Shown here: positions 34,228-44,691 of the stretch, piece after piece
Position numbering within the stretch: position 1 is the first letter of the stretch
Layout of the letters: each line of letters opens with the position of its first letter
DNA from: Alterinioella nitratireducens
GTDB lineage: Bacteria > Pseudomonadota > Alphaproteobacteria > Rhodobacterales > Rhodobacteraceae
Direction of reading: 5' to 3'
NCBI RefSeq assembly: GCF_013155465.1
Contig: NZ_JABJVX010000007.1
Span: 124,001 to 188,000 of the forward strand
Length of the DNA stretch: 64,000 bases
Translations under genes and position numbers: made by a program
Notes under the pieces: model-generated
The model's input: the letters and a program-made list of their open reading frames with translations, nothing else
Databases searched by the model: none
Told to the model about the DNA's origin: nothing

Positions 34228-34674
34228 ATGTCGATGCCTGCCACCCGGACTGCTCCGTTTGCCAACTGGGCCATGTTGCTGGGCGCTGCCGCGCTGGTGC
34301 TGACCCTTGTCCACCTGTTTGCCGGTCCATTCGCCCCGGTTGATTCCGCGGGCGTGACACTTGGCGAACTGGCCGCCGAGATTCAGCAATCGGGCCTTCG
34401 CGCATTGCGAGGTGAGCCGCAACCCGAGGCGCAGCCACGTCCCTGGGACATTGACCGCATCCTTGCATTGGCGACGGCGGCAATAGGGGCCGTGGCCATC
34501 GTGCTGGCCGTCATCGGGTTCGTTCAGCACGAACCGCGGCGCGCGGTGATCGGCGGTTTCGGCCTGGGTGCGACGGCCCTCGCCTTTCAGCTCATTGCCT
34601 GGTTGGCGTTCGCGATCCTCGGAACCATGATCGTCATCGCGTTGGTCCAGTCTCTCGACCTTGATTTCGGCTGA
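34228..34674 (+). CDS. Small membrane protein of unknown function
   Basis: A 148-residue protein that I do not recognise. Three hydrophobic segments are visible: 13-33 (NWAMLLGAAALVLTLVHLF), 80-98 (ALATAAIGAVAIVLAVIGF) and 105-143 (two half segments). A polar, acidic linker (40-75) separates the first two. The start ATG follows AAGGAACTGCAAC. It lies between the CHCC zinc finger and polA, 84 bp before the latter, and may be inner membrane. No functional motif. Confidence 0.7.
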   Translation: MSMPATRTAPFANWAMLLGAAALVLTLVHLFAGPFAPVDSAGVTLGELAAEIQQSGLRALRGEPQPEAQPRPWDIDRILALATAAIGAVAIVLAVIGFVQHEPRRAVIGGFGLGATALAFQLIAWLAFAILGTMIVIALVQSLDLDFG

Positions 34675-34757
34675 GCCGATCGGCGCGCAGCGGCTGGACT
34701 TCGGGCCAAACGGTTGTCATGAACGAGGCTGGACAGGGCGGCTGACGGGGGACGGAC

Positions 34758-37550
34758 ATGGCATTCGGCAAGGGACATCACCTGCATCTGGTCGATGGAT
34801 CGGCCTTCATCTTCCGTGCCTATCACGCGCTGCCGCCGCTGACGCGCAAGTCGGACGGGCTGCCCATCGGGGCGGTCTCGGGCTTTTGCAACATGCTGCA
34901 CAAGTTCGTCGAGGATAATCACGGGCCGGATGCCCCCACCCATGTGGCAGTCGTGTTCGACAAGGGCAGTCACACCTTCCGCAACGACCTCTACGATCAA
35001 TACAAGGCCAACCGCGAGGCGATGCCCGAAGACCTGCGCCCGCAGATCCCGCTGACCCGCGACGCCACCCGCGCCTTCAATATCGCCTGCCTGGAAATCG
35101 AGGGCTATGAGGCCGATGACATCATCGCCACCCTGGCCCGCCAGGCGCGCGAGGCGGGCGGGCGCTGCACCATCATCAGTTCCGACAAGGACATGATGCA
35201 ACTGGTCGGCGGCGGCGTCGAGATGCTGGACGCGATGAAGAACATCCGCATCGATCGCGAGGGCGTTGAGGCCAAGTTCGGCGTCGGGCCGGAGCGGGTT
35301 GTCGATGTGCAGGCGCTGGCCGGTGACAGCGTTGACAACGTGCCGGGCGCGCCGGGCATCGGGGTGAAGACGGCGGCGCTTTTGATCAACGAATTCGGCG
35401 ATCTCGATACATTGTTGGAGCGCGCGGGCGAGATCAAGCAACCCAAGCGCCGCCAGACGCTCATCGACCATGCCGACCAGATCCGCCTGTCGCGGCAGCT
35501 TGTCCTGCTCGATGACGCGATGGAGCTTGATTTCAGCCTGGACGATCTGGACCTGCGCGCGCCCGAGCCGGAAACCCTGCTGGCCTTCCTGGCCGAGATG
35601 GAGTTCCGCACTCTGACCAAGCGCATCGCCGACAAGATGGGCGTCGAGGCGCCCGAGATCGAGATCGCACCCCAGGCCGAGGAGGGCGCGGAGGCGCCCG
35701 AGGAGGTGCCGTTTGACGCCGCAGGCTACGAGATCGTGCGCGACGCGGAGGCGCTGCAGGTCTGGATCGACACGGCCCATGCGCGCGGCTACATCGCGGT
35801 GGACACCGAGACCACGGGCCTCAACGAAATGCAGGCGGGGCTGGTGGGTGTCTGTCTTTGCGTCGAAGCGGGCAAGGCGTGCTACGTGCCGCTGATGCAC
35901 AAGCCCGGCGGCGATGACCTCTTCGGCAGCGACACGCTGGAAGAGGGGCAGATGGGCCTGGATGAGGCGCTGGCGCTGCTGAAACCGATGCTGGAGGATG
36001 CGAGCGTCCTCAAGATCGGGCAGAACATGAAATACGACGCCAAGATCCTGAAACGCTACGGGATCGAGGTGGGCCCTATCGACGACACCATGCTGATGTC
36101 CTACGCGATGCATGGCGGTATCCACAATCACGGCATGGATGCGCTCAGCGAACGCTATCTGGGCCACACGCCGATCCCGATCAAGTCGATCCTGGGCAGC
36201 GGCAAGTCCATGAAAACCTTCGATCAGATCAAGATCGAGGACGCCGCGCCCTATGCCGCCGAGGATGCCGACATCACCCTGCGCCTCTGGCAGGCGTTCA
36301 AGCCGAAGCTGCACCAGGTGCAGGTGACCACGGTTTATGAGACGCTGGAACGCCCGCTTGTCCCCGTTCTGGCGCGCATGGAGATGCACGGGATCAAGGT
36401 CGACCGCGATACGCTTTCCCGCATGTCGAACGCCTTTTCCCAGAAAATGGCGGGGCTGGAGGCCGAGATCCACGAACTTGCCGGACGCAGCTTCAATGTC
36501 GGCAGCCCCAAGCAGTTGGGTGAGATCCTCTTTGACGAGATGGGGATCGAGGGTGGAAAGAAGGGCAAGACCGGCGCTTATGCCACCGGCGCGGATGTGC
36601 TGGAGGATCTGGCGACCGAGCATGACCTGCCCGCGCGGGTGCTGGATTGGCGGCAGCTTTCTAAGTTGAAATCGACCTATACCGACGCGTTGCAGGACCA
36701 TATCGACCCCGATACGGGCCGGGTGCACACCTCTTACGCCATCGCCGGGGCCAGCACGGGGCGGTTGGCGTCTACCGATCCGAATTTGCAGAACATTCCG
36801 GTGCGCACTGAAGAAGGGCGACGGATACGCGAGGCGTTCGTGGCGGAGCCCGGCAATGTGCTGGTCTCGCTGGACTATTCGCAGATCGAGCTGCGCATCC
36901 TGGCCCATATCGCCGGGATCGAGCAGTTGAAGCAGGCGTTCAAGGACGGCATCGACATCCACGCGCTGACCGCCAGCCAGATGTTCGGCGTGCCGCTGGA
37001 GGAGATGACCCCGGACGTGCGCCGCCGCGCCAAGGCGATCAATTTCGGGGTGATCTACGGCATTTCCGGCTTTGGCCTCGCGCGCAACCTGCGCATCCCC
37101 AGGGCCGAGGCGCAGGACTTCATCAACACCTATTTCGAGCGCTTCCCCGGTATCCGCGACTACATGGACGACACGAAAGAATTTGCAAAATCAAACGGTT
37201 ACGTTCAGACACTTTTCGGACGCAAGATCCACACGCCCGAGATCAACGCCAAGGGCCCGCGCGCCGGTTTCGCCCATCGCGCGGCCATCAACGCGCCGAT
37301 TCAGGGCACGGCGGCGGATGTGATCCGGCGGGCGATGATCCGCATGGATGACGCCATAGAAGGGCTGCCCGCGAGGATGCTCTTGCAGGTGCATGATGAA
37401 TTGCTCTTCGAGGTCGAGGAGGGCGCGGCGGAGACGCTGATCGCCCGAGCGCGGGAGGTGATGGAGGGGGCGTCGGATCCTGCCGTGAAGCTCTCGGTTC
37501 CGCTGACGGTCGATGCGGGGCAGGGCGCGAACTGGGCCGAGGCGCATTGA
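34758..37550 (+). CDS. polA: DNA polymerase I
   Basis: A 930-residue repair and Okazaki-fragment processing polymerase. The 5'-3' exonuclease covers 1-290 (LVDGSAFIFRAYHALPPL, QALAGDSVDNVPGAPGIG). The 3'-5' proofreading domain has intact metal residues (VDTETTGLNEMQAG, near 348), unlike many bacterial polymerases that lost it. The polymerase domain (550-930) has VSLDYSQIELRILAHIAG, RRRAKAINFGVIYGISGFG and QVHDELLFEV. The start follows GGGGGACGGAC. Length is normal. Confidence 0.98.
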   Translation: MAFGKGHHLHLVDGSAFIFRAYHALPPLTRKSDGLPIGAVSGFCNMLHKFVEDNHGPDAPTHVAVVFDKGSHTFRNDLYDQYKANREAMPEDLRPQIPLTRDATRAFNIACLEIEGYEADDIIATLARQAREAGGRCTIISSDKDMMQLVGGGVEMLDAMKNIRIDREGVEAKFGVGPERVVDVQALAGDSVDNVPGAPGIGVKTAALLINEFGDLDTLLERAGEIKQPKRRQTLIDHADQIRLSRQLVLLDDAMELDFSLDDLDLRAPEPETLLAFLAEMEFRTLTKRIADKMGVEAPEIEIAPQAEEGAEAPEEVPFDAAGYEIVRDAEALQVWIDTAHARGYIAVDTETTGLNEMQAGLVGVCLCVEAGKACYVPLMHKPGGDDLFGSDTLEEGQMGLDEALALLKPMLEDASVLKIGQNMKYDAKILKRYGIEVGPIDDTMLMSYAMHGGIHNHGMDALSERYLGHTPIPIKSILGSGKSMKTFDQIKIEDAAPYAAEDADITLRLWQAFKPKLHQVQVTTVYETLERPLVPVLARMEMHGIKVDRDTLSRMSNAFSQKMAGLEAEIHELAGRSFNVGSPKQLGEILFDEMGIEGGKKGKTGAYATGADVLEDLATEHDLPARVLDWRQLSKLKSTYTDALQDHIDPDTGRVHTSYAIAGASTGRLASTDPNLQNIPVRTEEGRRIREAFVAEPGNVLVSLDYSQIELRILAHIAGIEQLKQAFKDGIDIHALTASQMFGVPLEEMTPDVRRRAKAINFGVIYGISGFGLARNLRIPRAEAQDFINTYFERFPGIRDYMDDTKEFAKSNGYVQTLFGRKIHTPEINAKGPRAGFAHRAAINAPIQGTAADVIRRAMIRMDDAIEGLPARMLLQVHDELLFEVEEGAAETLIARAREVMEGASDPAVKLSVPLTVDAGQGANWAEAH

Positions 37551-37765
37551 GCCTGCACAGACGCACAGCAGCTTTCAAACCCTGTGCGTTCGCGAACCCG
37601 AGAACAAAACGGTTATTCCTATCTTACTGACGCTTATTGCCCTTTCTTGAAAGAGGCTTTTGGGGGCTCGGTCGACTTGCGGGCAGACCGACCTTCCCGC
37701 CCCTTTACCGCGGTGCTAGGGGGGGGGCAGAGTGACATCTCTGTCAGTAAACAGGAGCCCTTCCC
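37551..37765 (+). promoter_or_regulatory. Leader region of the short-chain fatty acid transporter gene
   Basis: 215 bp, AT-richer than average, with no gene. It has a run of nine G (about 37719-37727), a small dyad TGACA (37733-37737)/TGTCA (37742-37746), and the ribosome site CAGGAGCCC. The dyad is 20 bp before the start codon and could bind a repressor. Confidence 0.4.
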
Positions 37766-39073
37766 ATGCTGAATTTCATCTCTCGTCCGATGGTCCGCCT
37801 GGTAGACAGGTATCTGCCCGATCCCTTCGTCTTTGTGCTGGTGCTTACCCTCGTGGCCGGCATCGCCGCCGTGCTGACCCAAGAGAGCGGCCCGCTTGAC
37901 GTGGTCATCATGTGGGGTGACGGGTTCTGGAGCCTTCTGACCTTCTCCATGCAGATGTTGCTGGTACTGGTGACGGGCTACATGATGGCGTCCACACCCT
38001 TGGTGCGGCGTGGCCTGTCAGCGCTGGCGGCCCTCGCGCGTAGTCCCGGCGGGGCGATCTTGCTGGTCTCTCTCGTCTCGCTGGCCGCATCCTGGATCAA
38101 CTGGGGATTCGGACTCGTGGTCGGAGCTCTGTTTGCGCGGGAACTGGCGCGCACGATCCGCGTCGATTACCGCCTGCTCGTCGCCTCGGCCTATTCCGGA
38201 TTCATCGTCTGGCATGGGGGGTTGGCAGGGTCGATCCCGCTTTCGATTGCGACCGAAGGGCACCCCTTCGTCGACATCACGGGCGTGATTTCGACATCCG
38301 AGACGATCTTCTCGGTCTACAACATCGCCATCGTAGCGGCCTTGTTCATTGCGGTTCCGCTGGTCAATCGCGCGATGATGCCGCGCAACGAGGATGCGGT
38401 CTATGTCGATCCCGCGCTCCTCGTCGAGGATGAGGTAAAGAAACCCGACAACGCCACCCCGGCTGAACGCATGGAGCACAGCTTCGCGCTGCCGATCCTG
38501 GTCGGCGCGGCGGGCGCGGCCTGGCTGATCCAACATTTCGCTACCGGCAACGGGCTGTCGCTGAATGTCATCAACTTCCTGTTCCTGACCTTGGCGATCC
38601 TGTTGCATGGCAGTCCGCGAAACCTGCTGAACGCGCTGGACGATGGCGTGAGAGGCGGGGCCGGGATTGTGATCCAGTTCCCGTTCTATGCCGGTATCAT
38701 GGCGATCATGGTGCAGTCGGGGCTTGCGGCCAGTATTTCCGAGGGGTTGGTGAGCTTCGCCACTGAAACCTCGTTGCCATTCTGGTCATTCCTGTCTGCC
38801 GGTATCGTCAACTTCTTCGTGCCCTCGGGCGGCGGACAATGGGCGGTGCAGGCCCCGGTCATTCTTCCGGCGGCCGAAGCGCTTGGCGCCGATCTTGCCC
38901 GCACCTCGATGGCCGTGGCCTGGGGCGATGCCTGGACCAACATGGTACAGCCGTTCTGGGCGTTGCCGATTCTGGGCATTGCCGGGCTTCGGGCAAAGGA
39001 CATCATGGGCTTCTGCGTAATCCATCTGATCCTGTCGGGCTTCATTATTGCCCTTGGCCTGACCTACATCTGA
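37766..39073 (+). CDS. atoE: Short-chain fatty acid transporter, AtoE-like
   Basis: A 435-residue protein with 10-12 membrane helices, matching the AtoE/TIGR00366 family that takes up acetoacetate and butyrate. Characteristic stretches are the N-terminal ISRPMVRLVDRYLPDPFVFV, ASWINWGFGLVVGALFAREL near 105, and the C-terminal FFVPSGGGQWAVQAPVILPAA near 355. No ato genes lie next to it; agmatinase and enoyl-CoA hydratase follow. The start ATG has a good CAGGAG site. Confidence 0.88.
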   Translation: MLNFISRPMVRLVDRYLPDPFVFVLVLTLVAGIAAVLTQESGPLDVVIMWGDGFWSLLTFSMQMLLVLVTGYMMASTPLVRRGLSALAALARSPGGAILLVSLVSLAASWINWGFGLVVGALFARELARTIRVDYRLLVASAYSGFIVWHGGLAGSIPLSIATEGHPFVDITGVISTSETIFSVYNIAIVAALFIAVPLVNRAMMPRNEDAVYVDPALLVEDEVKKPDNATPAERMEHSFALPILVGAAGAAWLIQHFATGNGLSLNVINFLFLTLAILLHGSPRNLLNALDDGVRGGAGIVIQFPFYAGIMAIMVQSGLAASISEGLVSFATETSLPFWSFLSAGIVNFFVPSGGGQWAVQAPVILPAAEALGADLARTSMAVAWGDAWTNMVQPFWALPILGIAGLRAKDIMGFCVIHLILSGFIIALGLTYI

Positions 39074-39198
39074 GATCAGCAGCATAAGTGGGGACGGGGT
39101 CACGAGGCTGCCAATGATCGCGGGCCAACGGCCCCGCCCCTTGCGGTGAAGGAGCGGACAGGATTTGGTTTCACCAGGTATAGGCGAGGAGGTGAAGC

Positions 39199-40155
39199 AT
39201 GACCCACGGACAGGACAAGGGCGGCATCAACCTGCCTTTCACCGGCATCGCCACCTTCGGCAAATCCCCCTATTTGGCCGATTGGGAGGCTCTGGATGCC
39301 GATGTCGCCATCCTCGGTGCGCCGTTCGATTTCGGCACCCAGTTCCGGGCCGGCGCGCGGTTCGGGCCGCGGAGCATTCGTGAGGCATCGACGCTGTTCT
39401 CCTTCGGCCATGGGGGTGCGTATGACCACGAGGATGACGTGACCTATCTGGGGCCGGAGACCTCGATCGTCGATCTGGGCGATGCCGATATCATCCATAC
39501 CGATACCGATGGCAGCCACGCCAATATCGAGGCTGCCGTGCGCTTCATCCTGTCGAAAGGCGCGCTGCCGGTGGTTCTGGGGGGCGATCATTCGGTGCAT
39601 ATCCCCTGCATCCGCGCCTATGAGGGGCGCGGGCCGATCCATGTCGTGCAGATCGACGCGCATCTGGACTTTGTGGATGAGCGCCATGGGGTGCGGCATG
39701 GCCATGGCAACGCGCTGCGGCGCGCGGCGGAGCAGGATCATGTCAGCGGCATCAGCCAGCTTGGCATCCGCAATGTCAGTTCCACCGCGAAGGAGGGCTA
39801 TGAGGCGGCGCGTGCGATGGGGACGGATATCCTCTCGGTCCGGCAGGTGCGGGCGATCGGGGTCGAGGGGATGATCAAGCGGATTCCGGCGGATGTGGAC
39901 CTTTACTTTACCATCGACATCGACGGGTTCGATCCGTCCATCGCGCCGGGCACCGGCACGCCGAGCCATGGCGGGTTCCTCTATTACGAGGTGCTGGAGC
40001 TGCTGGCGGGGCTGGCGGCGCGGCAGCGGGTGGTGGGGATCGACCTGGTCGAGGTCGCGCCGGATCATGACGCGGGCGATGTGACCTCGGTGCTGGCGGC
40101 GCAACTGCTGCTGAACCTGATCGGGCGGGTATTGCACGCGGGCCACGCGAGGTAA
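39199..40155 (+). CDS. speB: Agmatinase/arginase-family ureohydrolase
   Basis: A 318-residue binuclear manganese enzyme. Metal ligands are visible in GGDHS (D130-H131), DAHLD (D153, H155, D157) and DIDGFDP (D240, D242). It hydrolyses agmatine to putrescine and urea, or a related guanidine compound; guanidinobutyrase is an alternative. The start follows GAGGAGGTGAAGC. 56 bp separate it from the next gene, so they may be co-transcribed. Confidence 0.88.
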   Translation: MTHGQDKGGINLPFTGIATFGKSPYLADWEALDADVAILGAPFDFGTQFRAGARFGPRSIREASTLFSFGHGGAYDHEDDVTYLGPETSIVDLGDADIIHTDTDGSHANIEAAVRFILSKGALPVVLGGDHSVHIPCIRAYEGRGPIHVVQIDAHLDFVDERHGVRHGHGNALRRAAEQDHVSGISQLGIRNVSSTAKEGYEAARAMGTDILSVRQVRAIGVEGMIKRIPADVDLYFTIDIDGFDPSIAPGTGTPSHGGFLYYEVLELLAGLAARQRVVGIDLVEVAPDHDAGDVTSVLAAQLLLNLIGRVLHAGHAR

Positions 40156-40211
40156 CGCTTGACCGGATGGCGGCAGGCGGCGTCTGCTGCGGGTCAAAAG
40201 GAGCCTCTGCA

Positions 40212-41006
40212 ATGTCCGATCTGATGACTGTCCAGAACGCCGCCGGTCCGGTGGCCGAGATACGCCTCAACCGCCCCGCCAAGAAAAACGCGGTGACGCT
40301 GGAATTGCTGGCCGACCTGGTCGCGGCCTGCGAGGCGCTGGCCGACGAGCCGGGTCTGCGGGCCGTGGTTCTCTCAGGCGAGGGCGGCGATTTCAGCGCC
40401 GGGATCGACCTCTCGGTGCTGATGTCCCTTGCGGGCGACCTGGAGGGCGTGAAGGCCGAAATGCTGGCGATGGAGCCGGGCCAGCCGAACCGGTTCCAGG
40501 CCCCGGCCAAGGCGCTGATGGACCTGCCTGTGCCGGTGATCGCCGCGATTGAGGGCGTGTGTTTCGGGGCCGGGATGCAGCTGGCGTTGGCCTGCGACTT
40601 CCGCATTGCCGCGCCCGGTGCGAAGCTGTCGATCATGGAGGGCAAATGGGGCCTCATCCCCGATATGGGCATCAGCCTGAGCCTGCCGCGCCTGATGGCG
40701 CCGGATCGCGCCAAGGCGCTGATCATGACGGCGCGGGTGCTGTCGGGCGAGGAGGCGCTGGCCGAGGGGCTGGTGACGCGTGTGGAAGGTGATCCGCACG
40801 GGGCCGCGATTGCGTTTGCCGAGGAACTGGCGGCACGCTCGCCCGATGCGGTGCGGGCGTCGAAGGCGCTGGTGGATCAGCTCTGGGGGCAGGCGGGCGA
40901 CGGCTTGCGGCTGGAGGCGGAGTTGCAGGCGGCACTGATGGGGGCGCCGAATCAGATGGAAACGGTGATGGCGCAGATGCAGAAGCGCGCGCCGGTCTAC
41001 AAGTGA
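40212..41006 (+). CDS. Enoyl-CoA hydratase/isomerase (crotonase) family protein
   Basis: A 264-residue crotonase-fold protein. The CoA-binding oxyanion loops are GGDFSAGIDLSVLM near 73 and EGVCFGAGMQLALACDFRIA near 115-135. The general catalytic glutamate pair of true hydratases is not obvious (EGKWGLIPDMG), so its reaction is uncertain: hydratase, isomerase or hydrolase. The start at ATG 40212 is preferred over an upstream ATG at 40167. The stop codon overlaps the GTG start of the M28 peptidase gene (GTGA). Confidence 0.85.
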   Translation: MSDLMTVQNAAGPVAEIRLNRPAKKNAVTLELLADLVAACEALADEPGLRAVVLSGEGGDFSAGIDLSVLMSLAGDLEGVKAEMLAMEPGQPNRFQAPAKALMDLPVPVIAAIEGVCFGAGMQLALACDFRIAAPGAKLSIMEGKWGLIPDMGISLSLPRLMAPDRAKALIMTARVLSGEEALAEGLVTRVEGDPHGAAIAFAEELAARSPDAVRASKALVDQLWGQAGDGLRLEAELQAALMGAPNQMETVMAQMQKRAPVYK

Positions 41007-41974
41007 GCCCGGGCGGCATCGACCGGCGCGCCGTCCTGTTGGGCGGTCTGGCGGCGGGGCTGGCCGGGCCGGGATCTGCGCAAGTGCCGGGGAAAAACCC
41101 CCGGCCCGAGGTGCCGGTGGTGGTCCCGCCGGAGCATCCGCGCGTGGCGGGACTGGTGGGGCAGGTCTCGGCGGTCCGTCTGCGCGCGACGGTCGAGGGG
41201 CTGACCGCGTTCCCGACCCGCTGGAGCCCGTCGCCGCAGTTTCCGGCGGTCGAGGATTGGGTGGCGCGGGCGATGGGGCAGGCCGGACAGCCCGTGGCGC
41301 GGCAGGGCTACACGCTGCAGACCGGCGTGACACGGCACAATATCGTCGCGGGCAATCCGCTTGATCCGCGCGGGGTGGTGTTGGTCGGCGCGCATTTCGA
41401 CAGTATATCTGAGCGCCCCGGAACGGACGCGCCGGGGGCCAACGACAACGCCTCGGGCATGGCGGCACTGATCGAGGCGCAGCGGATCCTCGCGCCGCTG
41501 TCCTTCGCGCATGAGATCGTTTTCGTTGGGTTCTCGGGCGAGGAGCAGGGGCTGGCCGGCTCCACCGCCTGCGCCAATATCGCCGCGCGCGAGGGGTGGC
41601 GGGTGGCGATGATGCTGAACCTCGACATGCTGGCCCGCCGCCGCGACACTCCGGACGCCCCGCTTTTCATCGAGGTCGATCAGGGCAACGCGACACCAGC
41701 GAATGACCGGGCGGCGGAGGCCTATGGCGCGCTGGCGGCACGGCTGGCCGCGGAACACACCAGCCTTGCCACTGCCCATACCGATATCTGGGACAGCGAT
41801 TACATGCCGTTCGAGGCGCAGGGCTTTCCTTGTATCGGGTTCTACGATGGCGGGGCGGAGGCGCCGGAATATCACAGCAGCAGCGACGGGACGGACCGGC
41901 TGGATTGGCACCGGCTGGAGCAGGCGGCGCGGCTGGTCGTGGCCACAGGCGCGACGGTGGCACGGCTGGCGTGA
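41003..41974 (+). CDS. M28-family zinc aminopeptidase, exported
   Basis: A 323-residue peptidase with a GTG start. The N-terminus DRRAVLLGGLAAGLAGPGSAQ has a twin arginine followed by a hydrophobic stretch and an AxA site, so it is a Tat-type export signal. Zinc ligands of the M28 fold are visible: H in GAHFDS, D in GANDNASG, the catalytic and metal glutamates in SGEEQG, D in NLDM and H in YHSSSD. It cuts N-terminal residues from peptides in the periplasm. It overlaps the crotonase gene by 4 bp and is convergent with the DUF1285 gene. Confidence 0.88.
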   Translation: MSPGGIDRRAVLLGGLAAGLAGPGSAQVPGKNPRPEVPVVVPPEHPRVAGLVGQVSAVRLRATVEGLTAFPTRWSPSPQFPAVEDWVARAMGQAGQPVARQGYTLQTGVTRHNIVAGNPLDPRGVVLVGAHFDSISERPGTDAPGANDNASGMAALIEAQRILAPLSFAHEIVFVGFSGEEQGLAGSTACANIAAREGWRVAMMLNLDMLARRRDTPDAPLFIEVDQGNATPANDRAAEAYGALAARLAAEHTSLATAHTDIWDSDYMPFEAQGFPCIGFYDGGAEAPEYHSSSDGTDRLDWHRLEQAARLVVATGATVARLA

Positions 41975-41991
41975 GGCTGGTTTCGGGCGGG

Positions 41992-42036
41992 AAACCGCGG
42001 CGACGCGGTTTGCGCCACGCGTTTTCGAAAACGCGT
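41992..42036. terminator. Twin hairpin between convergent genes
   Basis: A hairpin AAACCGCG (41992-41999)/CGCGGTTT (42004-42011) with a GCGA loop is followed after 5 nt by a perfect 20-nt palindrome at 42017-42036 (half-site ACGCGTTTTC). The second shares the core TTTTCGAAAA with the palindrome in the tctC-tctB gap. It ends both opposing transcripts if it works as a terminator. Confidence 0.6.
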
Positions 42037-42043
42037 TTCGCGC

Positions 42044-42646
42044 TCAGCCGTCCAGGTCAGCGACCGGGATGATCGGGAAGAACGTGGCCTGCGACCAGAC
42101 GCCGAACCAGTCGGTGCCGTCGATCACGTGGGATTCGCCGAGATCGACCAGCCGGTAGAAGCTCTTGCGGTCGATCAGCGCCTCCATGCCCGCGCGCACC
42201 ATGACGTAAGGTGAAGGCTCGCCCTCCTCGTCGCGCACCACGCGGATAGGATGCTCGGGCCCGGCGATGACGGTATCCTCCACGCTTGTGGTGAAACTGA
42301 TGACCTGCTCGGCGCCCGCGCCCGCCGCCTCGATATCGACCGCGACGAAGGGCTTGTCGACGACGCGGATGCCGACCTTTTCCACCGGCGTGACCAGGAA
42401 ATACTGGCCATCCTCCAGTTTCAGGATCGACGAGAACAGCTTGACCAGCGCGTGCCGCCCGATGGGCGTGCCCATGTAGAACCAGGTGCCGTCGCGCCGG
42501 ATCTCCATGTCCAGATCGCCGCAGAATTCAGGGTTCCACAGGTGGACGGGCGGAATTTTGCCGCCCTTCTGGGCCTCCCTGGCGGCTTTCATCAGGCTGT
42601 CGGCGGTTGGTTTCACGATGATTTGTCCTGTTTCGGCTTTTGCCAT
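42044..42646 (-). CDS. DUF1285 family protein
   Basis: A 200-residue conserved protein of unknown function found in many alpha- and gammaproteobacteria. The family core is seen in PPVHLWNPEFCGDLDMEIRRDGTWFYMGTPIGRHALVKLFSSIL (in pieces from about 33-76), and a later IDRKSFYRLVDLG. No signal peptide or membrane helix, so it is cytosolic. It is divergent from the moxR operon with a 62-bp gap. Confidence 0.85.
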   Translation of the reverse strand: MAKAETGQIIVKPTADSLMKAAREAQKGGKIPPVHLWNPEFCGDLDMEIRRDGTWFYMGTPIGRHALVKLFSSILKLEDGQYFLVTPVEKVGIRVVDKPFVAVDIEAAGAGAEQVISFTTSVEDTVIAGPEHPIRVVRDEEGEPSPYVMVRAGMEALIDRKSFYRLVDLGESHVIDGTDWFGVWSQATFFPIIPVADLDG

Positions 42647-42708
42647 TTGTGGTCGGCGCGATAGTTGTCTTTACTGAGCCGATATAAATCCTCGAGCGGA
42701 GCATTGCC

Positions 42709-43712
<1,004 letters not shown>

Positions 43713-43716
<4 letters not shown>

Positions 43717-44606
43717 CCCTGAACACCCGCCATACGCCGGAATCCCTGCGCTCCCGCTCCGAGGCGGTGGCGGGCAGCCTGCCGTCGCTTCTGGCCGATG
43801 CGCAGCACCTGGCGGCGACGATCCTGCTGGGCGAACATGGCCGCAAGCGGGCGGGCACGGGCGATGAGTTCTGGCAATACCGGCAGGCCGAGGCGGGCGA
43901 TGCGTTGCGGTCGATCGACTGGCGGCGCTCGGCGCGGGCGGATGTGCATTTCGTGCGGCAGACCGAATGGCAGGCGGCGCAATCGGTGATGATCGGCGTC
44001 GATGACGCGCGCTCGATGACCTATTCGGGGTCGAAGGCGCGCCCCTCGAAGCTGCGCCGTGCGCAGACCCTGGCGATGGCGCTGGCGATCCTGGCGGTGC
44101 GCGGCGGCGAACGGGTCGGGCTGACCCATCTGGCGGAACCCCCGCGCGGCGGCGAGGCGCAGTTGATGCGCATGGCCAGCGCCCTGATGGACCCCGAGGA
44201 TGCGGGCGACTATGGCACGCCGCGCCCACAGGTGATGCCGCTGGGCGCGCGCGCGGTGGTTTTCTCGGATTTCCTGGGCGAGGTCGGCCCGGTCGAGGAG
44301 GCGCTTGGCCAGGCCGCCGACCGGGGCGTCAAGGGCGCGCTGGTGCAGGTGCTGGACCCCGACGAGGAACGGTTTCCCTTCGACGGGCGGACCCTGTTCG
44401 AGAGCATGAGCGGCGCGATCCGCTTCGAGACGCTGAAGGCGGGGGGCCTGCGCGCGGCCTATCTGAAACGGCTTGCGCTGCGCAAGGCGCAGCTGCGCGA
44501 CATCGCGCGGCACACCGGATGGCGCTATCACTGCCACCATACCGGAGAGGGGGCGGAGCCGAGCCTCTTGTGGATCTATCGCGCGCTTGAAAAGGTGCGG
44601 TTGTGA
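43713..44606 (+). CDS. DUF58 domain protein
   Basis: A 297-residue protein with the DUF58 (vWA-like) fold; the signature GDEFWQYRQAEAGDALRSIDWRRSARADVHFVRQ is visible in pieces at about 50-83. The start is a TTG at 43713 overlapping the moxR stop codon; no ATG is near. DUF58 proteins are standard partners of MoxR. It lies second in the operon, 85 bp before the BatA-like gene. Confidence 0.85.
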
Positions 44607-44691
44607 CGGGCGGGCGGGGCATCTTTACGGGGGCGGAAAGCGGGCCACGCGTCGATGCGCGTTTTCACCGTTCAAATTCTAGGGGGCACCC

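Noticed and set aside
37719-37727. Run of nine G upstream of the fatty acid transporter as a phase-variable tract
   Set aside because: It lies in a leader where slippage could alter expression, but a single tract without evidence of variation is not enough.
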